A stretch of 64,000 bases of DNA. Source: Streptomyces phaeolivaceus. GTDB lineage: Bacteria > Actinomycetota > Actinomycetes > Streptomycetales > Streptomycetaceae. Every line of letters begins with the position of its first letter. Position 1 is the stretch's first letter. Shown one piece after another: positions 1 through 8,481 of the stretch. The notes beneath the pieces were generated by a model that saw only the letters and a program-made list of their open reading frames with translations, made no database searches and had not been told where the DNA came from. The stretch spans positions 1-64,000 of the forward strand of contig NZ_CP045096.1 of the NCBI RefSeq assembly GCF_009184865.1, written 5' to 3'. The translations under genes and the position numbers were made by a program.

Positions 1-18
1 CGCCCCGGCTCGAATGGA

Positions 19-45
19 GACTCGATTTCATGAAAGGATCGAGTC
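19..45. promoter_or_regulatory. Hairpin over the orfA ribosome binding site
   Basis: GACTCGAT (19-26) pairs perfectly with ATCGAGTC (38-45). The loop holds GAAAGG, the likely ribosome site, and the ATG follows at 46. Known IS elements use such stems to block translation of read-through transcripts from outside; the same role here is inferred. Confidence 0.5.
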
Positions 46-372
46 ATGGCACGACCTTCCCGTTACCCGCTTGAGCTCCGCCGTCGTGCGGTGCGCATGG
101 TCGCCGAGGTGCGCGACGGCTATCCGACCGAGACGGCCGCCTTGCAGGCGGTGGCAGAGAAGCTCGACATCGGCTCGCGCGAGACGCTGCGGAACTGGGT
201 GAAGCAGCACGAGATCGACGGTGGCCAGCGTCCGGGGATGACGACGGAGGAGTCCGCCCAGCTCAAGGCGTTGAAGAAGGAGAACGCCGAACTCAAGCGG
301 GCCAACGAGATCCTGAAGGCCGCGGCGAGTTTCTTCGCGGCCGAGCTCGACCGGCCACACACACGCTCGTAG
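46..372 (+). CDS. IS3-family transposase OrfA
   Basis: This 108-residue helix-turn-helix protein is the DNA-binding first frame of an IS3 transposase. The N-terminal part (SRYPLELRRRAVRMV, then ETLRNWVKQHE) is the usual HTH, followed by a leucine-zipper-like helix (LKALKKENAELKRANEILKAA). The stop is at 370-372. The OrfB frame is -1 relative to this one and is already open near 303, so the active OrfAB protein would come from programmed -1 slippage. The TTTCTTC stretch at 330-336 is a plausible slip site, but no classic A6G heptamer is present. Confidence 0.9.
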   Translation: MARPSRYPLELRRRAVRMVAEVRDGYPTETAALQAVAEKLDIGSRETLRNWVKQHEIDGGQRPGMTTEESAQLKALKKENAELKRANEILKAAASFFAAELDRPHTRS

Positions 373-1298
373 CGTTCATCGACGAGCACCGGGACCGCTT
401 CGGCGGCGTCGAGCCGATCTGCAGGACGCTCACCGAGCACGACTGCAAGATCGCCCCTTCCACGTATTACGCCCACAAGAAACGCCTTGAAACTCCCTCC
501 GCCCGTTCCGTGCGCGATGAGGAACTCAAAGAACGGATCCAGGAGGTCTACACGTCCAACTACCGTGTCTACGGGGCCCGGAAGATATGGCGCGAGCTGA
601 ACCGGCAGGGACATATGGTGGCCCGCTGCACCATCGAGCGTCTGATGCGCGAACTCGGCATCACCGGCGCCGTCCGCGGCAGGAAGGTGATCACGACGAT
701 CACCGATCCGGCCGCCGGGCGGGCCCCGGACCTTCTCGACCGCGACTTCGTCGCCCGTGCCCCGAACCGCTGCTGGGTCGCCGACTTCACGCATGTCGCC
801 GCCTGGAGCGGTGTCGTCTACGTCGCCTTCGTCGTGGACACGTTCTCCCGGCGCATCGTCGGCTGGTCCGCCTCCGCCTCCAAGGAGACCCAACTCGTCC
901 TGGATGCACTGGAGATGGCCCTGTGGCAGCGTGACCGCGAGGACCGCCGGCACACTCCGGGGCAGCTGATCCACCACTCCGATGCCGGGTCGCAGTACAC
1001 GTCGTTCCGCCTCGCCGAACACCTCGACGCGGCCGGCATCGCGGCGAGTATTGGATCAGTCGGGGATGCGTACGACAACGCCCTGATGGAGTCGACGATC
1101 GGCCTGTACAAGACCGAGCTGATCAAACCCCAGCGTCCCTGGAAGTCGCTCTCCCAGGTCGAGTTGGCCACCGCCGAGTGGGCCGACTGGTACAACCACC
1201 GCCGACTCCACGGTGAGATAGGCCACGTTCCACCCGCCGAGTACGAGGCCAATCACTACAAGGAATCCACGAAACCCCAGGTCACAACCACAATCTGA
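363..1298 (+). CDS. IS3-family transposase OrfB (rve integrase core)
   Basis: This is the catalytic DDE part of the transposase. The frame is open from about 303; coding homology begins near 363 (TLVAFIDEHRDRFGGVEPIC) with no good start codon, which fits synthesis as an OrfAB frameshift fusion. The first internal GTG is at 510. The retroviral-integrase core shows the first Asp in WVADFTHV, the second in HHSDAGSQY and the Glu in ALMESTIGLYKTELI. The frame looks intact, so the element may be active. Confidence 0.9.
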   Translation, partial: TLVAFIDEHRDRFGGVEPICRTLTEHDCKIAPSTYYAHKKRLETPSARSVRDEELKERIQEVYTSNYRVYGARKIWRELNRQGHMVARCTIERLMRELGITGAVRGRKVITTITDPAAGRAPDLLDRDFVARAPNRCWVADFTHVAAWSGVVYVAFVVDTFSRRIVGWSASASKETQLVLDALEMALWQRDREDRRHTPGQLIHHSDAGSQYTSFRLAEHLDAAGIAASIGSVGDAYDNALMESTIGLYKTELIKPQRPWKSLSQVELATAEWADWYNHRRLHGEIGHVPPAEYEANHYKESTKPQVTTTI

Positions 1299-1413
1299 GA
1301 TCTCTACCGAACCCGGGGCGGTTCACGCCGGTCTGTGGGGCTCGGTCTGACGGCGGTGGCGGGCTGCCGAAGTTCGGGCTTGTGCCCCATACGAGATCTG
1401 GCAAGATCCGCTT

Positions 1414-1956
1414 GTGAGCCAATCCATGGTGACTTTGCGCAAGCTCGCGCTCAACGACTGGCAAGCAGTGCACTCCTGGGCCAGCCTTGAGGAGGCTTGT
1501 CGCTACCAGCCTTGGGGGCCGAACACCGAGGACCAGACGCGCGCGTTCGTGCAAACCGCCGTCGAAGCCTGGTCGCACGCCCATCAGCAGCGATTCGTCT
1601 ACATTGCTCGCTTCGAGAACGAACTCGTCGGCATGGGTGAACTGCGCATCCGTAGCCGTCGCCATCGTCAGGGCGAAATCGCCTACATTGTGCACCCGAG
1701 GGCCTGGGGACGTGGCGTGGGCACGGCGATCGGGCAAGAGCTTCTGTCGCGCGGGTTCGGGAAATTGGGACTCCACCGGATCTACGCGACCTGCGACCCC
1801 CGCAATCGCGCGTCGTTTCGGTTGCTGGGCAAGCTCGGTATGACGTACGAGGGGCGGCATCGGCACACCGCGTTGATCCGGGACGGCTGGCGGGACTCCG
1901 AGATGTTCAGCATCCTCGAAGCGGAATGGCGGTCGAGCCCCAGCGATAGATTGTGA
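1414..1956 (+). CDS. GNAT-family N-acetyltransferase (RimJ/RimL-like)
   Basis: This 180-residue protein has the GNAT fold that moves an acetyl group from acetyl-CoA to an amine. The acetyl-CoA loop is visible as HPRAWGRGVGTAIGQELL, followed by LHRIYATCDPRNRASFRLLGKLGM, typical of the RimJ/RimL-type branch. The GTG start lacks a clear ribosome site; the ATG at 1426 is an alternative. The substrate cannot be told: related proteins act on ribosomal protein N-termini, antibiotics or small amines. The gene sits alone between two insertion sequences. Confidence 0.8.
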   Translation: MSQSMVTLRKLALNDWQAVHSWASLEEACRYQPWGPNTEDQTRAFVQTAVEAWSHAHQQRFVYIARFENELVGMGELRIRSRRHRQGEIAYIVHPRAWGRGVGTAIGQELLSRGFGKLGLHRIYATCDPRNRASFRLLGKLGMTYEGRHRHTALIRDGWRDSEMFSILEAEWRSSPSDRL

Positions 1957-1967
1957 GCTCGCTGGGG
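1938..1967 (+). terminator. Hairpin overlapping the acetyltransferase stop
   Basis: CCCCAGCGA (1938-1946) pairs perfectly with TCGCTGGGG (1959-1967) across a 12-base loop that contains the TGA stop. A G run follows, not a T run, so this is a factor-independent terminator of uncertain strength, or part of the left end of the adjoining insertion sequence. Confidence 0.45.
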
Positions 1968-3325
1968 GGGCCTGTTCGGGCAAGGGTGCGGCCACCGTTG
2001 ATCATCGGCGTGTGAAGACAAACGATCATGCGGTGGCCGCAGGTCACAGCGTAGACCCTGCCCGCCGGCAGGAAACATTCGAGGGCCTGCTGACGCGGAT
2101 AGCGGGACGGTTCACGCGGGTCGAACCCCGGCGTCGGGTCCGACAGTTGGTGCTCGGGCTGCTGTCGGACCTGCCGCGCAAAAACTGCTGGACCATCGCC
2201 GAATGGGCCGGACAGACCACCCCGGACGGCATGCAGCACCTGCTGGGCCGTGCCAAGTGGGACGCCGACCAGGTACGCGACGACGTGCGCGAGTACGTGA
2301 TGGAGCATCTGCACGACGACCAGGCGGTGCTGGTGGTCGACGAGACCGGGGACGTGAAGAAGGGCACCCACACGGTCGGCGTCCAGCGTCAGTACACCGG
2401 CACCGCAGGCAGGATCGAAAACGCCCAGGTCGCGGTCTACCTGGTCTACGCCGGCCAGCGCGGGCACGCGGCTGTGGACCGGGAACTGTATGTCCCACGT
2501 TCCTGGACGGCCGACCCCGATCGCTGCCAGGCCGCCGGGCTGGGCGAGAACACCGCCTTCGCCACCAAGCCGGAACTGGCCACCCGCATGATCACTCGGT
2601 TTCTGGACGTCGGCCATCACGCGTCGTGGGTTGCCGGAGACGAGGTCTACGGCGGTAACCCGAAGCTGCGAACCGCACTGGAGGAACGCGGCACCGGCTA
2701 CGTCCTCGCGGTGGCCTGCTCACACGAAGTCACCACCGGAGCAGGGAAGTTCCGTGCGGACACCTTGGCCAAGAAGGTGCCGAAGCGGGCCTGGCAGAAG
2801 CTCTCCGCTGGGCCCGGAGCCAAGGGCCACCGCTTCTACAACTGGGCAGTCATCGACCTCCCCGACCCCCGCGCCGGAAGTCGTCAGCTACTCATTCGTC
2901 GGAACCGCAGCACCGGCGAACTCGCCTACTACCGCTGCTACTCGCCCGCGTCAGTACCGCTGACCGTGCTGGTCCGAGTCGCTGGATCAAGATGGCGGGT
3001 GGAGGAGTTCTTCCAGTCCGGCAAGGGCCTGGCCGCACTCGACGAGCACCAGGTCCGCCGCTATATCTCCTGGTCCCGCTGGGTCACCCTCGCCATGCTC
3101 GCACACGCCTTCCTCGCCGTCATACGCGCAGACGAGCACACCCGCCCCGCACCCGATGCCCTCATCCCGCTCACCTGCAACGAGATTCAGCGCCTGTTCA
3201 TCACCCTCGTTGTCCGCCCCGTCCACGATGCCGCCCACCGGCTCGGCTGGTCCGTCTGGCGGCGCCGCCACCAGGCCCGATCCCAGGCCAGCCACTACCG
3301 GCGACAAGCCACTCAAGCAAAGATC
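1968..3325 (+). mobile_element. IS701-family insertion sequence, 3' end lost
   Basis: The element is defined by its transposase. Its right end is missing because an IS256-type element begins at 3326 inside the final codons of the transposase gene. The left boundary is not resolved; it lies between the acetyltransferase stop (1956) and about 1987. No terminal inverted repeat pair could be identified because one end is gone. Confidence 0.7.
1987..2041. promoter_or_regulatory. Stem-loop enclosing the IS701 transposase start
   Basis: TGCGGCCACCG (1987-1997) is perfectly complementary to CGGTGGCCGCA (2031-2041). An inner TGATC/GATCA pair (1999-2003 with 2024-2028) extends the stem. The GTG start (2012) lies in the loop. 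It could limit transposase translation; that role is inferred. Confidence 0.45.
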
Positions 3326-3349
3326 GGGTCTGTAAAGCGAGCGGTGTAA
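2012..3349 (+). CDS. IS701-family transposase (C-terminus replaced by IS256 sequence)
   Basis: This 445-residue DDE transposase has catalytic Asp in LVVDETGD (near residue 110), Asp in WVAGDEVYGGN (near 210) and Glu in WRVEEFFQSGK (near 330), the IS701 arrangement. The GTG start lies in the loop of a large stem. The last residues (GSVKRAV and the TAA) are encoded by the terminal repeat of the IS256 element starting at 3326, so the natural C-terminus is gone. Probably only a short basic tail was lost, but with the right IS end missing this copy should not move by itself. Confidence 0.85.
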   Translation: MKTNDHAVAAGHSVDPARRQETFEGLLTRIAGRFTRVEPRRRVRQLVLGLLSDLPRKNCWTIAEWAGQTTPDGMQHLLGRAKWDADQVRDDVREYVMEHLHDDQAVLVVDETGDVKKGTHTVGVQRQYTGTAGRIENAQVAVYLVYAGQRGHAAVDRELYVPRSWTADPDRCQAAGLGENTAFATKPELATRMITRFLDVGHHASWVAGDEVYGGNPKLRTALEERGTGYVLAVACSHEVTTGAGKFRADTLAKKVPKRAWQKLSAGPGAKGHRFYNWAVIDLPDPRAGSRQLLIRRNRSTGELAYYRCYSPASVPLTVLVRVAGSRWRVEEFFQSGKGLAALDEHQVRRYISWSRWVTLAMLAHAFLAVIRADEHTRPAPDALIPLTCNEIQRLFITLVVRPVHDAAHRLGWSVWRRRHQARSQASHYRRQATQAKIGSVKRAV

Positions 3350-4709
3350 CTGGGTTTGGTGTGGCTAGAGTTGACCTGCGGTGAGGCGGCCGTCGAAGGC
3401 CAGGTCGAAGACGTTCATGGCGCCCTTCCAGCGCGTGGTCCAGCGTTTGCGGCCGGCGCCGGTCGGGTCGAGACTCATGACGGCCATGTAGACGCACTTG
3501 AGGGCGGCCTGCTCCGTGGGGAAGTGCCCGCGGGAACGGACGGCTTTGCGGATGCGGGCGTTGACGCTCTCGATGCTGTTCGTCGTGCACACAATGCGGC
3601 GTATTTCCGCATCGAACTGAAGGAAAGGCGTGAACTCGGGCCAGCTGGACTCCCAGAGGCGGACGATCGCTGGGTACTTTTTGCCCCAGGTCTCGGCGAA
3701 CTCCAGGAACCGTGTCGTGGCCGCGTCCTCGCTCGGCGCGGTGTAGACGGGCTTGAGCGCCTTCGCGATCTTGTCCCAGTCCTGCCGGGCCGCGTAACGG
3801 AACGACGCCCGCAGCAGGTGAACCACGCACGTTTGCACCACAGTTCGGGGCCAGACCTCGCCGACCGCGTCGGGCAGCCCCTTCAAGCCGTCGCAGACCA
3901 GCATGAGGACGTCCTCGACGCCCCGATTCTTCAGCTCCGACAGCACGCGCAGCCAGTGTTTCGCGCCTTCGCCGCCGTCGCCGGCCCACAGGCCGAGGAT
4001 GTCGCGGTGCCCCTCGGCGGTGACCGCCAGGGCCACGTAGATCGGCCTGTTCGCCACTTGGCCATCGCGAATCTTGACGTTGATGGCGTCAATGAAGACG
4101 ACCGGGTAGACGCGGTCGAGCGGACGGTTCTGCCATTCGGCCATGCCGTCCATCACCTTGTCGGTGATGGTGCTGATGGTCGTCTTGGACACGTTCGCGC
4201 CGTAGACCTCGGCCAGGTGTGCGGAGATCTCCCCGTGCGTGAGGCCCTTCGCGGACAGCGAGAGCACCATCTCGTCCACGCCGGTCAGCCGGCGCTGCCT
4301 CTTCTTGACGATGGCCGGCTCGAAGGAGCCCTCCCGGTCGCGGGGCACGTCGATCTCGACCGGCCCGATGTCCGTCAGCACCGTCTTGGACCGGGTGCCG
4401 TTACGGGAGTTGCCGCCGTCCTTGCCCGCCGGGTCGTGCTTGTCATAGCCGAGATGGTCGGTGATCTCGCCTTCCAGGGCGGACTCCAGAACCGCCTTGG
4501 TCAGCTGCTGCAGCAGCCCGCCCTCGCCGGTCAGCTGCAGCCCCTTACTGCGGGCCTGCCCGACGAGCTGGTCGATCAGCTTCTGCTCGACCGTCGCGGC
4601 CTCCGGCGACGGATCCGCCTGGTCATCGGCGGCAACGAACTCGGTCACGGTGTCAGTCACTTGATGTCTCTTCCATGATCATCAATTACACCGGTGAGCG
4701 TACAGACCC
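3326..4709 (-). mobile_element. IS256-family insertion sequence
   Basis: The element is 1384 bp with imperfect 23-bp terminal repeats. The left end reads GGGTCTGTA...CGGTGTA (3326-3348). The right end, read inward, is GGGTCTGTA...CGGTGTA (complement of 4687-4709). The two share 16 of 23 positions with a variable 7-base core. It lies in the end of the IS701 transposase gene. The flanks (CAAAGATC to the left, GCCCTACT to the right) share no target duplication. Confidence 0.85.
3365..4660 (-). CDS. IS256-family (Mutator-type) transposase
   Basis: This 431-residue DDE transposase has Asp in PVVFIDAINVKIRDG, Asp in LMLVCDGLKGLPDAV followed by the conserved QTCVVHLLR, and Glu in CTTNSIESVNARIRK. 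The YDKHDPAGKDGGNSRNGTRSK segment matches the family's N-terminal DNA-binding region. The frame is intact and lies wholly between the two terminal repeats, so the element looks complete. Confidence 0.92.
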   Translation of the reverse strand: MTDTVTEFVAADDQADPSPEAATVEQKLIDQLVGQARSKGLQLTGEGGLLQQLTKAVLESALEGEITDHLGYDKHDPAGKDGGNSRNGTRSKTVLTDIGPVEIDVPRDREGSFEPAIVKKRQRRLTGVDEMVLSLSAKGLTHGEISAHLAEVYGANVSKTTISTITDKVMDGMAEWQNRPLDRVYPVVFIDAINVKIRDGQVANRPIYVALAVTAEGHRDILGLWAGDGGEGAKHWLRVLSELKNRGVEDVLMLVCDGLKGLPDAVGEVWPRTVVQTCVVHLLRASFRYAARQDWDKIAKALKPVYTAPSEDAATTRFLEFAETWGKKYPAIVRLWESSWPEFTPFLQFDAEIRRIVCTTNSIESVNARIRKAVRSRGHFPTEQAALKCVYMAVMSLDPTGAGRKRWTTRWKGAMNVFDLAFDGRLTAGQL

Positions 4710-4732
4710 GCCCTACTCAGCCGAGGTACGTA

Positions 4733-5872
4733 TCAGCCGGCCCGAAGGCCGACCGCCAGTGTCAGTTCCAGGACCCGGTGGGGTGACGCGAGGTCCGGGA
4801 ACAGCTCCCGCAGCTGCGTCATGCGGTAGCGGACGGTCTGGGGATGGACGAACAGCGCCGCGGCCACCTCGTCGCGTCTGCCCTGGTGCAGCAGCCACTC
4901 CCGCAGCGTCTCCTCCAGCCGCCGCGCGGTCGCGGCGGGCAGGGTCCGCAGTGGTGCGAGGGCGCGGGCACGCAGGTCATCGAGCGCGTCGGCGTCGGCG
5001 CTCAGCACCAGCTCGGGCAGATGGTCCTCGGTGTCGCGGATTTCGGAGGAGAGGGAGCGCGCGCGTACGGCCCGTGCGTACGAGGCGGACGCGCGCGTCC
5101 ACGGCCGGGCCGGGCCGGCCACGGCGGTGCGGTCGGTCAGCCGCCGCAGGAGATGCGGCCGGTCGGCGTCGGGGACGAGCAGCACCCCGGTGGCGTCCGG
5201 CAGGTCGTCCAGGACGAGGGTGCTCGGATCGAGGGTGCGGTAGGCGGGCCGGGCCTGGGCGGCGGGCAGCAGGACCGCGGTCAGGGAGACCGGGGGCTGC
5301 CACCCGGCCCGTTGGGCGGAGGCCAGCAGCACGTCCGGGCTCGCACCGGCCAGGAGGTCGCGGGCCAGGTGTTCCAGGTGGCGCTCGTGGGCCCGGCCCC
5401 GGGCGGCCAGTTCGTCGGCGTGGCCCGCGGCGCTCGCGGCGGAGAGCTCGTCGATGTAGGCGAAGGTCAGCTCGGCGAACTTGGCGACCTCGGCGGCGGG
5501 CAGACCGGCGGGTACGGCACCGGCCGCCAGGCATCGCCAGGCCACGCGGGCGCCGACGCGGTAGGCGCTGAGCAGGGCGTCCATCGAACGGCCGTCGCGC
5601 ACCTCGCCGCGGCCCAGCTCGTAGGCCGCGTCCCCGCCGTCGCCGCCCGTGGCGTTCCCGCTCGCGAGGTCCAGGTAGTGCCCCAGGGCGGTACGGACGG
5701 CCCGGCGGATGGTGGCGCCCATGTGGCCCGACAGGGCGCCCGTGTAGGAGGGGACCTCGTCGATGATCGCCTGGACGACCTCGTCGGCGGTGCTCCTCAG
5801 CGCGGCCCGCAGTACGGTGACCGTCGTCTCGTCCAGGGCCAGCTCGCTGGCCCTCCTCATTACATGACTCAC
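4733..5872 (-). CDS. PucR-family transcriptional regulator
   Basis: This regulator of about 379 residues ends in a PucR-type helix-turn-helix: REWLLHQGRRDEVAAALFVHPQTVRYRMTQLRELF, then the usual RVLELTLAVGLR tail. The N-terminal and middle regions are helical (VVQAIIDEVPSYTGALSGHMGATIRRAVRTAL) and resemble the RsbR-like domain of this regulator class. The chosen GTG at 5872 has AGGGAA eight bases upstream; an ATG at 5860 is possible. It is divergent from the reductase/desaturase pair with an 88-bp gap, and so probably controls that pair. No ligand can be inferred. Confidence 0.85.
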   Translation of the reverse strand: MSHVMRRASELALDETTVTVLRAALRSTADEVVQAIIDEVPSYTGALSGHMGATIRRAVRTALGHYLDLASGNATGGDGGDAAYELGRGEVRDGRSMDALLSAYRVGARVAWRCLAAGAVPAGLPAAEVAKFAELTFAYIDELSAASAAGHADELAARGRAHERHLEHLARDLLAGASPDVLLASAQRAGWQPPVSLTAVLLPAAQARPAYRTLDPSTLVLDDLPDATGVLLVPDADRPHLLRRLTDRTAVAGPARPWTRASASYARAVRARSLSSEIRDTEDHLPELVLSADADALDDLRARALAPLRTLPAATARRLEETLREWLLHQGRRDEVAAALFVHPQTVRYRMTQLRELFPDLASPHRVLELTLAVGLRAG

Positions 5873-5960
5873 GTCTTTTGTTCCCTGCGAACAATCCAGC
5901 CGAACAGATTCACGTCCTGCGGACAGGACTTTACGCCCTGAGGCACAGCAAGCTGAACAC
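5873..5960. promoter_or_regulatory. Divergent promoter region, pucR-type gene and reductase/desaturase operon
   Basis: This 88-bp gap between two divergent genes must hold both promoters and probably the regulator's site. It is AT-richer than its surroundings (for example TCTTTTGTTCC). No convincing long palindrome or -35/-10 pair was found by eye. Confidence 0.5.
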
Positions 5961-7016
5961 ATGACGAGTACAGCCCTCCGCAGCAGGGCGTGGAAACTGA
6001 TGGAGATGGTCACGACGCCGCTGCTGCCGTCGGACTACCTCGACCTGGTCAGCCCCCTGCGCGCGGGCGCCGACCTGCGCGGGCGCATCGAGGCCGTGCA
6101 CCCCGAGACGGCCGACGCCGCGACCCTTGTGATCAGACCCGGACGGGGCTGGCGCGGCCACACCGCCGGCCAGTACGTACGGATCGGGGTCGACGTCGAC
6201 GGGGTCCGCCTGTGGCGCGCCTACTCCCTCACCTCGCCGACCGACCGCCGCGACGGCCGCATCACGATCACCGTGAAGGCGATTGAGGACGGCAAGGTCA
6301 GCAACCACCTCGTCCGCAGGGCCGTACCGGGCACGCTCATCCACCTCGACCAGCCGACCGGCGACTTCGTCCTGCCGCAGGACACGCCCGCCAAGGTGCT
6401 CTACCTGACCGCCGGCAGCGGCATCACCCCCGTGATGGGCATGCTGCGCGACACCCGGTTCGACGACGCCGTCATGGTCCACTGCGCGCCGCGACCGCAG
6501 GACGTCATCTTCCGCGACGAACTCCACGACCTGGCCGCCGGCGACAAACTGCGGCTCACCGAGGTGCACACCGCCACGGACGGCATCCTCGACATCGCCC
6601 GCCTCGACGCACTCGTGCCCGACTGGGCCGAGCGCGAGACCTGGGCCTGCGGGCCCGCGGGCCTGCTCGACGCCGCCGAGAAACACTGGGCCGAGCACGG
6701 CGTCCCGGAGCGCCTGCACACCGAACGCTTCCGCGCCGGCGTCGTCGCCACCGGCGACGGCGGCGAGGTCACCTTCAGCGCCACCGGCAAGAAGGCCGAC
6801 GCCGACGGCGCCACACCGCTGCTGGACATCGGCGAGGAAGCCGGCGTGCTGATGCCCTCGGGCTGCCGCATGGGCATCTGCTTCGGCTGCGTCACACCGC
6901 TCAAGGCCGGCGCCGTACGCGACCTGCGCACCGGCGAGATCACCGAAGCCGCACCCGGCGTCCTCATCCAGACCTGCGTGTCCGCCGCGGCGGGCCCCTG
7001 CGACATCGAACGGTAG
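5961..7016 (+). CDS. Ferredoxin reductase with C-terminal 2Fe-2S domain
   Basis: This 351-residue electron-transfer protein has three parts. A FAD domain carries RAYSLTSP near residue 92. An NAD(P) domain carries YLTAGSGITPVMGM near 150 and WACGPAGLLDA near 229. A plant-type 2Fe-2S domain carries Cys in SGCRMGICFGC and TCVSA near the end. It resembles mycobacterial Rv3230c, the reductase partner of the stearoyl desaturase DesA3. The desaturase follows 8 bp downstream, so the pair probably carries NAD(P)H electrons to a diiron desaturase at the membrane. Confidence 0.9.
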   Translation: MTSTALRSRAWKLMEMVTTPLLPSDYLDLVSPLRAGADLRGRIEAVHPETADAATLVIRPGRGWRGHTAGQYVRIGVDVDGVRLWRAYSLTSPTDRRDGRITITVKAIEDGKVSNHLVRRAVPGTLIHLDQPTGDFVLPQDTPAKVLYLTAGSGITPVMGMLRDTRFDDAVMVHCAPRPQDVIFRDELHDLAAGDKLRLTEVHTATDGILDIARLDALVPDWAERETWACGPAGLLDAAEKHWAEHGVPERLHTERFRAGVVATGDGGEVTFSATGKKADADGATPLLDIGEEAGVLMPSGCRMGICFGCVTPLKAGAVRDLRTGEITEAAPGVLIQTCVSAAAGPCDIER

Positions 7017-7023
7017 GAACACC

Positions 7024-8142
7024 TTGACCGCCATCGACCCCACCGCCCACCTGAGCGCCGAGCAGATCGAGGAACTCGGCCGCGAACTGGACGCGATCCG
7101 CGACGAGGTGATCGCCGCCCGCGGCGAGAAGGACGCCGCCTACATCCGCAAGGTCATCTCGGCGCAGCGCAAGCTCGAACTGGCCAGCAGGGGCATCCTG
7201 CTGTTCTCGTTCTTCCCGCCCGCATGGATCATCGGCACCGCCGGCCTGTCGGTCGCGAAGATCATGGACAACATGGAGATCGGCCACAACATCCTGCACG
7301 GCCAGTGGGACTGGATGCGCGACCCCAAGATCCACTCCACCACCTGGGAATGGGACCACGTCTCACCGTCCGAACAGTGGAAGCACTCCCACAACGAACT
7401 CCACCACACGTACACCAACGTCATCGGCAAGGACAACGACCTCGGCTACGGCATCATGCGCGTCGACGAGGACCAGCGCTGGCACCCCTTCCACCTCGGC
7501 CAGCCCCTGTGGAACTTCCTCAACGCCTGCTTCTTCGAATACGGCATCGCCGCCTACGACCTGGAACTCGGCAAGAACCTCCACAAGCGCCGCCGCAACA
7601 ATCCCGAGTTCCGCGCACGGGCGAGGGCCGTCGGCCGCAAGATCCGCAAGCAGGTCCTCAAGGACTACGTCATCCACCCCCTGCTCTCCGGCCCCTCCTT
7701 CCTCACCACCCTCGCCGCCACGTTCACCGCGAACCTGGTCCGCAACGTCTGGACCCACTCGGTGATCATGTGCGGCCACTTCCCGGAAGGCGTGCAGGTC
7801 TTCGAGCGCCGCTCCATCAAGGGCGAGACACGCGGCCAGTGGTACCTGCGCCAGATGATGGGTTCCGCCAACATCAGCGGCAGCAAGGCCATGCACTTCA
7901 TGACCGGCAACCTGTCCCATCAGATCGAGCACCACCTGTTCCCGGACCTGCCGAGCAACCGGTACGCCGAGGTCGCGGTGAAGGTCCGCGCACTCTTCGA
8001 GAAGTACGAACTGGATTACGTCACCGGGCCACTGCCCAAGCAGGTGTTCTCCGCCTGGCACAAGGTCTTCCGGCTCTCCCTGCCGAACAAGAAGCCGAAG
8101 GTCAAGACGCCGGACCGCGAACAGGAACTCGCCGCGGCCTGA
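7024..8142 (+). CDS. Membrane fatty acid desaturase (acyl-CoA/DesA3-like)
   Basis: This 372-residue integral-membrane diiron desaturase inserts a double bond into a fatty acyl chain. The three histidine boxes are present: HNILHGQW (first), HSHNELHHTYTN (second) and HQIEHHLFP (third). Hydrophobic segments include GILLFSFFPPAWIIGTAGLS. The start is TTG, with the reductase stop 8 bp upstream. The likely function is delta-9 desaturation for membrane fluidity, by analogy with DesA3; the exact position of the double bond cannot be read from sequence. An acidic coiled stretch at the N-terminus is typical of the actinobacterial group. Confidence 0.9.
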   Translation: MTAIDPTAHLSAEQIEELGRELDAIRDEVIAARGEKDAAYIRKVISAQRKLELASRGILLFSFFPPAWIIGTAGLSVAKIMDNMEIGHNILHGQWDWMRDPKIHSTTWEWDHVSPSEQWKHSHNELHHTYTNVIGKDNDLGYGIMRVDEDQRWHPFHLGQPLWNFLNACFFEYGIAAYDLELGKNLHKRRRNNPEFRARARAVGRKIRKQVLKDYVIHPLLSGPSFLTTLAATFTANLVRNVWTHSVIMCGHFPEGVQVFERRSIKGETRGQWYLRQMMGSANISGSKAMHFMTGNLSHQIEHHLFPDLPSNRYAEVAVKVRALFEKYELDYVTGPLPKQVFSAWHKVFRLSLPNKKPKVKTPDREQELAAA

Positions 8143-8481
8143 CGTACGGCTGAGCGACTGAGCGGCGCTCGCCCACTACGACCCGGCATCCACCATCACG
8201 AGAGCGCCGGTCTTCGGGGTGTGTCCTGCGGAAGCCGGGAACCGACTCCCCTACCGTGCGGCTTCGGCCCGCCCCTCACCGACAGCAGCGGTTCGTTCCC
8301 CCAAACGTCCCGTCGGACGGCTCACCGGCGGACGGCGGCGACGTCGCCGGTGTTGACCGCGCGGCCAGCAGCAGGTTGCGGGCCGCGGCGAGGCTGTCCG
8401 TGCGCAGGACGGCGAGCAGCCGGATCGTCATCACCAGCCACGGCGCCGGCCACCACGACGCTCCCCGCAGCAACAGCCTCC
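8143..8481. other. Non-coding or degraded stretch after the desaturase
   Basis: Apart from possible upstream debris of the nuclease remnant (for example LLLLDTRPQLRNKGDDSRPD in frame 3, 8466-8530), nothing here reads as a gene. No clear terminator for the desaturase was found. Confidence 0.5.

Larger units (their letters stand above)
1..1325 (+). mobile_element. IS3-family insertion sequence (left tip cut by window edge)
   Basis: The element carries overlapping orfA and orfB. The first 20 bases resemble the reverse complement of 1301-1320 (14 of 20 match, starting CGCCCCGG). The right inverted repeat continues to GTTCA at 1321-1325, ending in the CA usual for IS3. By symmetry the left end, TGAAC, should lie five bases before the window. 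The flanking target duplication cannot be tested because the left flank is missing. Confidence 0.8.

Noticed and set aside
120..1022. Minus-strand 300-residue open frame across the IS3 element
   Set aside because: It runs antisense to the transposase frames and has no recognisable domain.
5873..6013. N-terminal extension of the PucR-type regulator to 6013
   Set aside because: It would overlap the divergent reductase gene and cover the promoter region; the GTG at 5872 has a good ribosome site.
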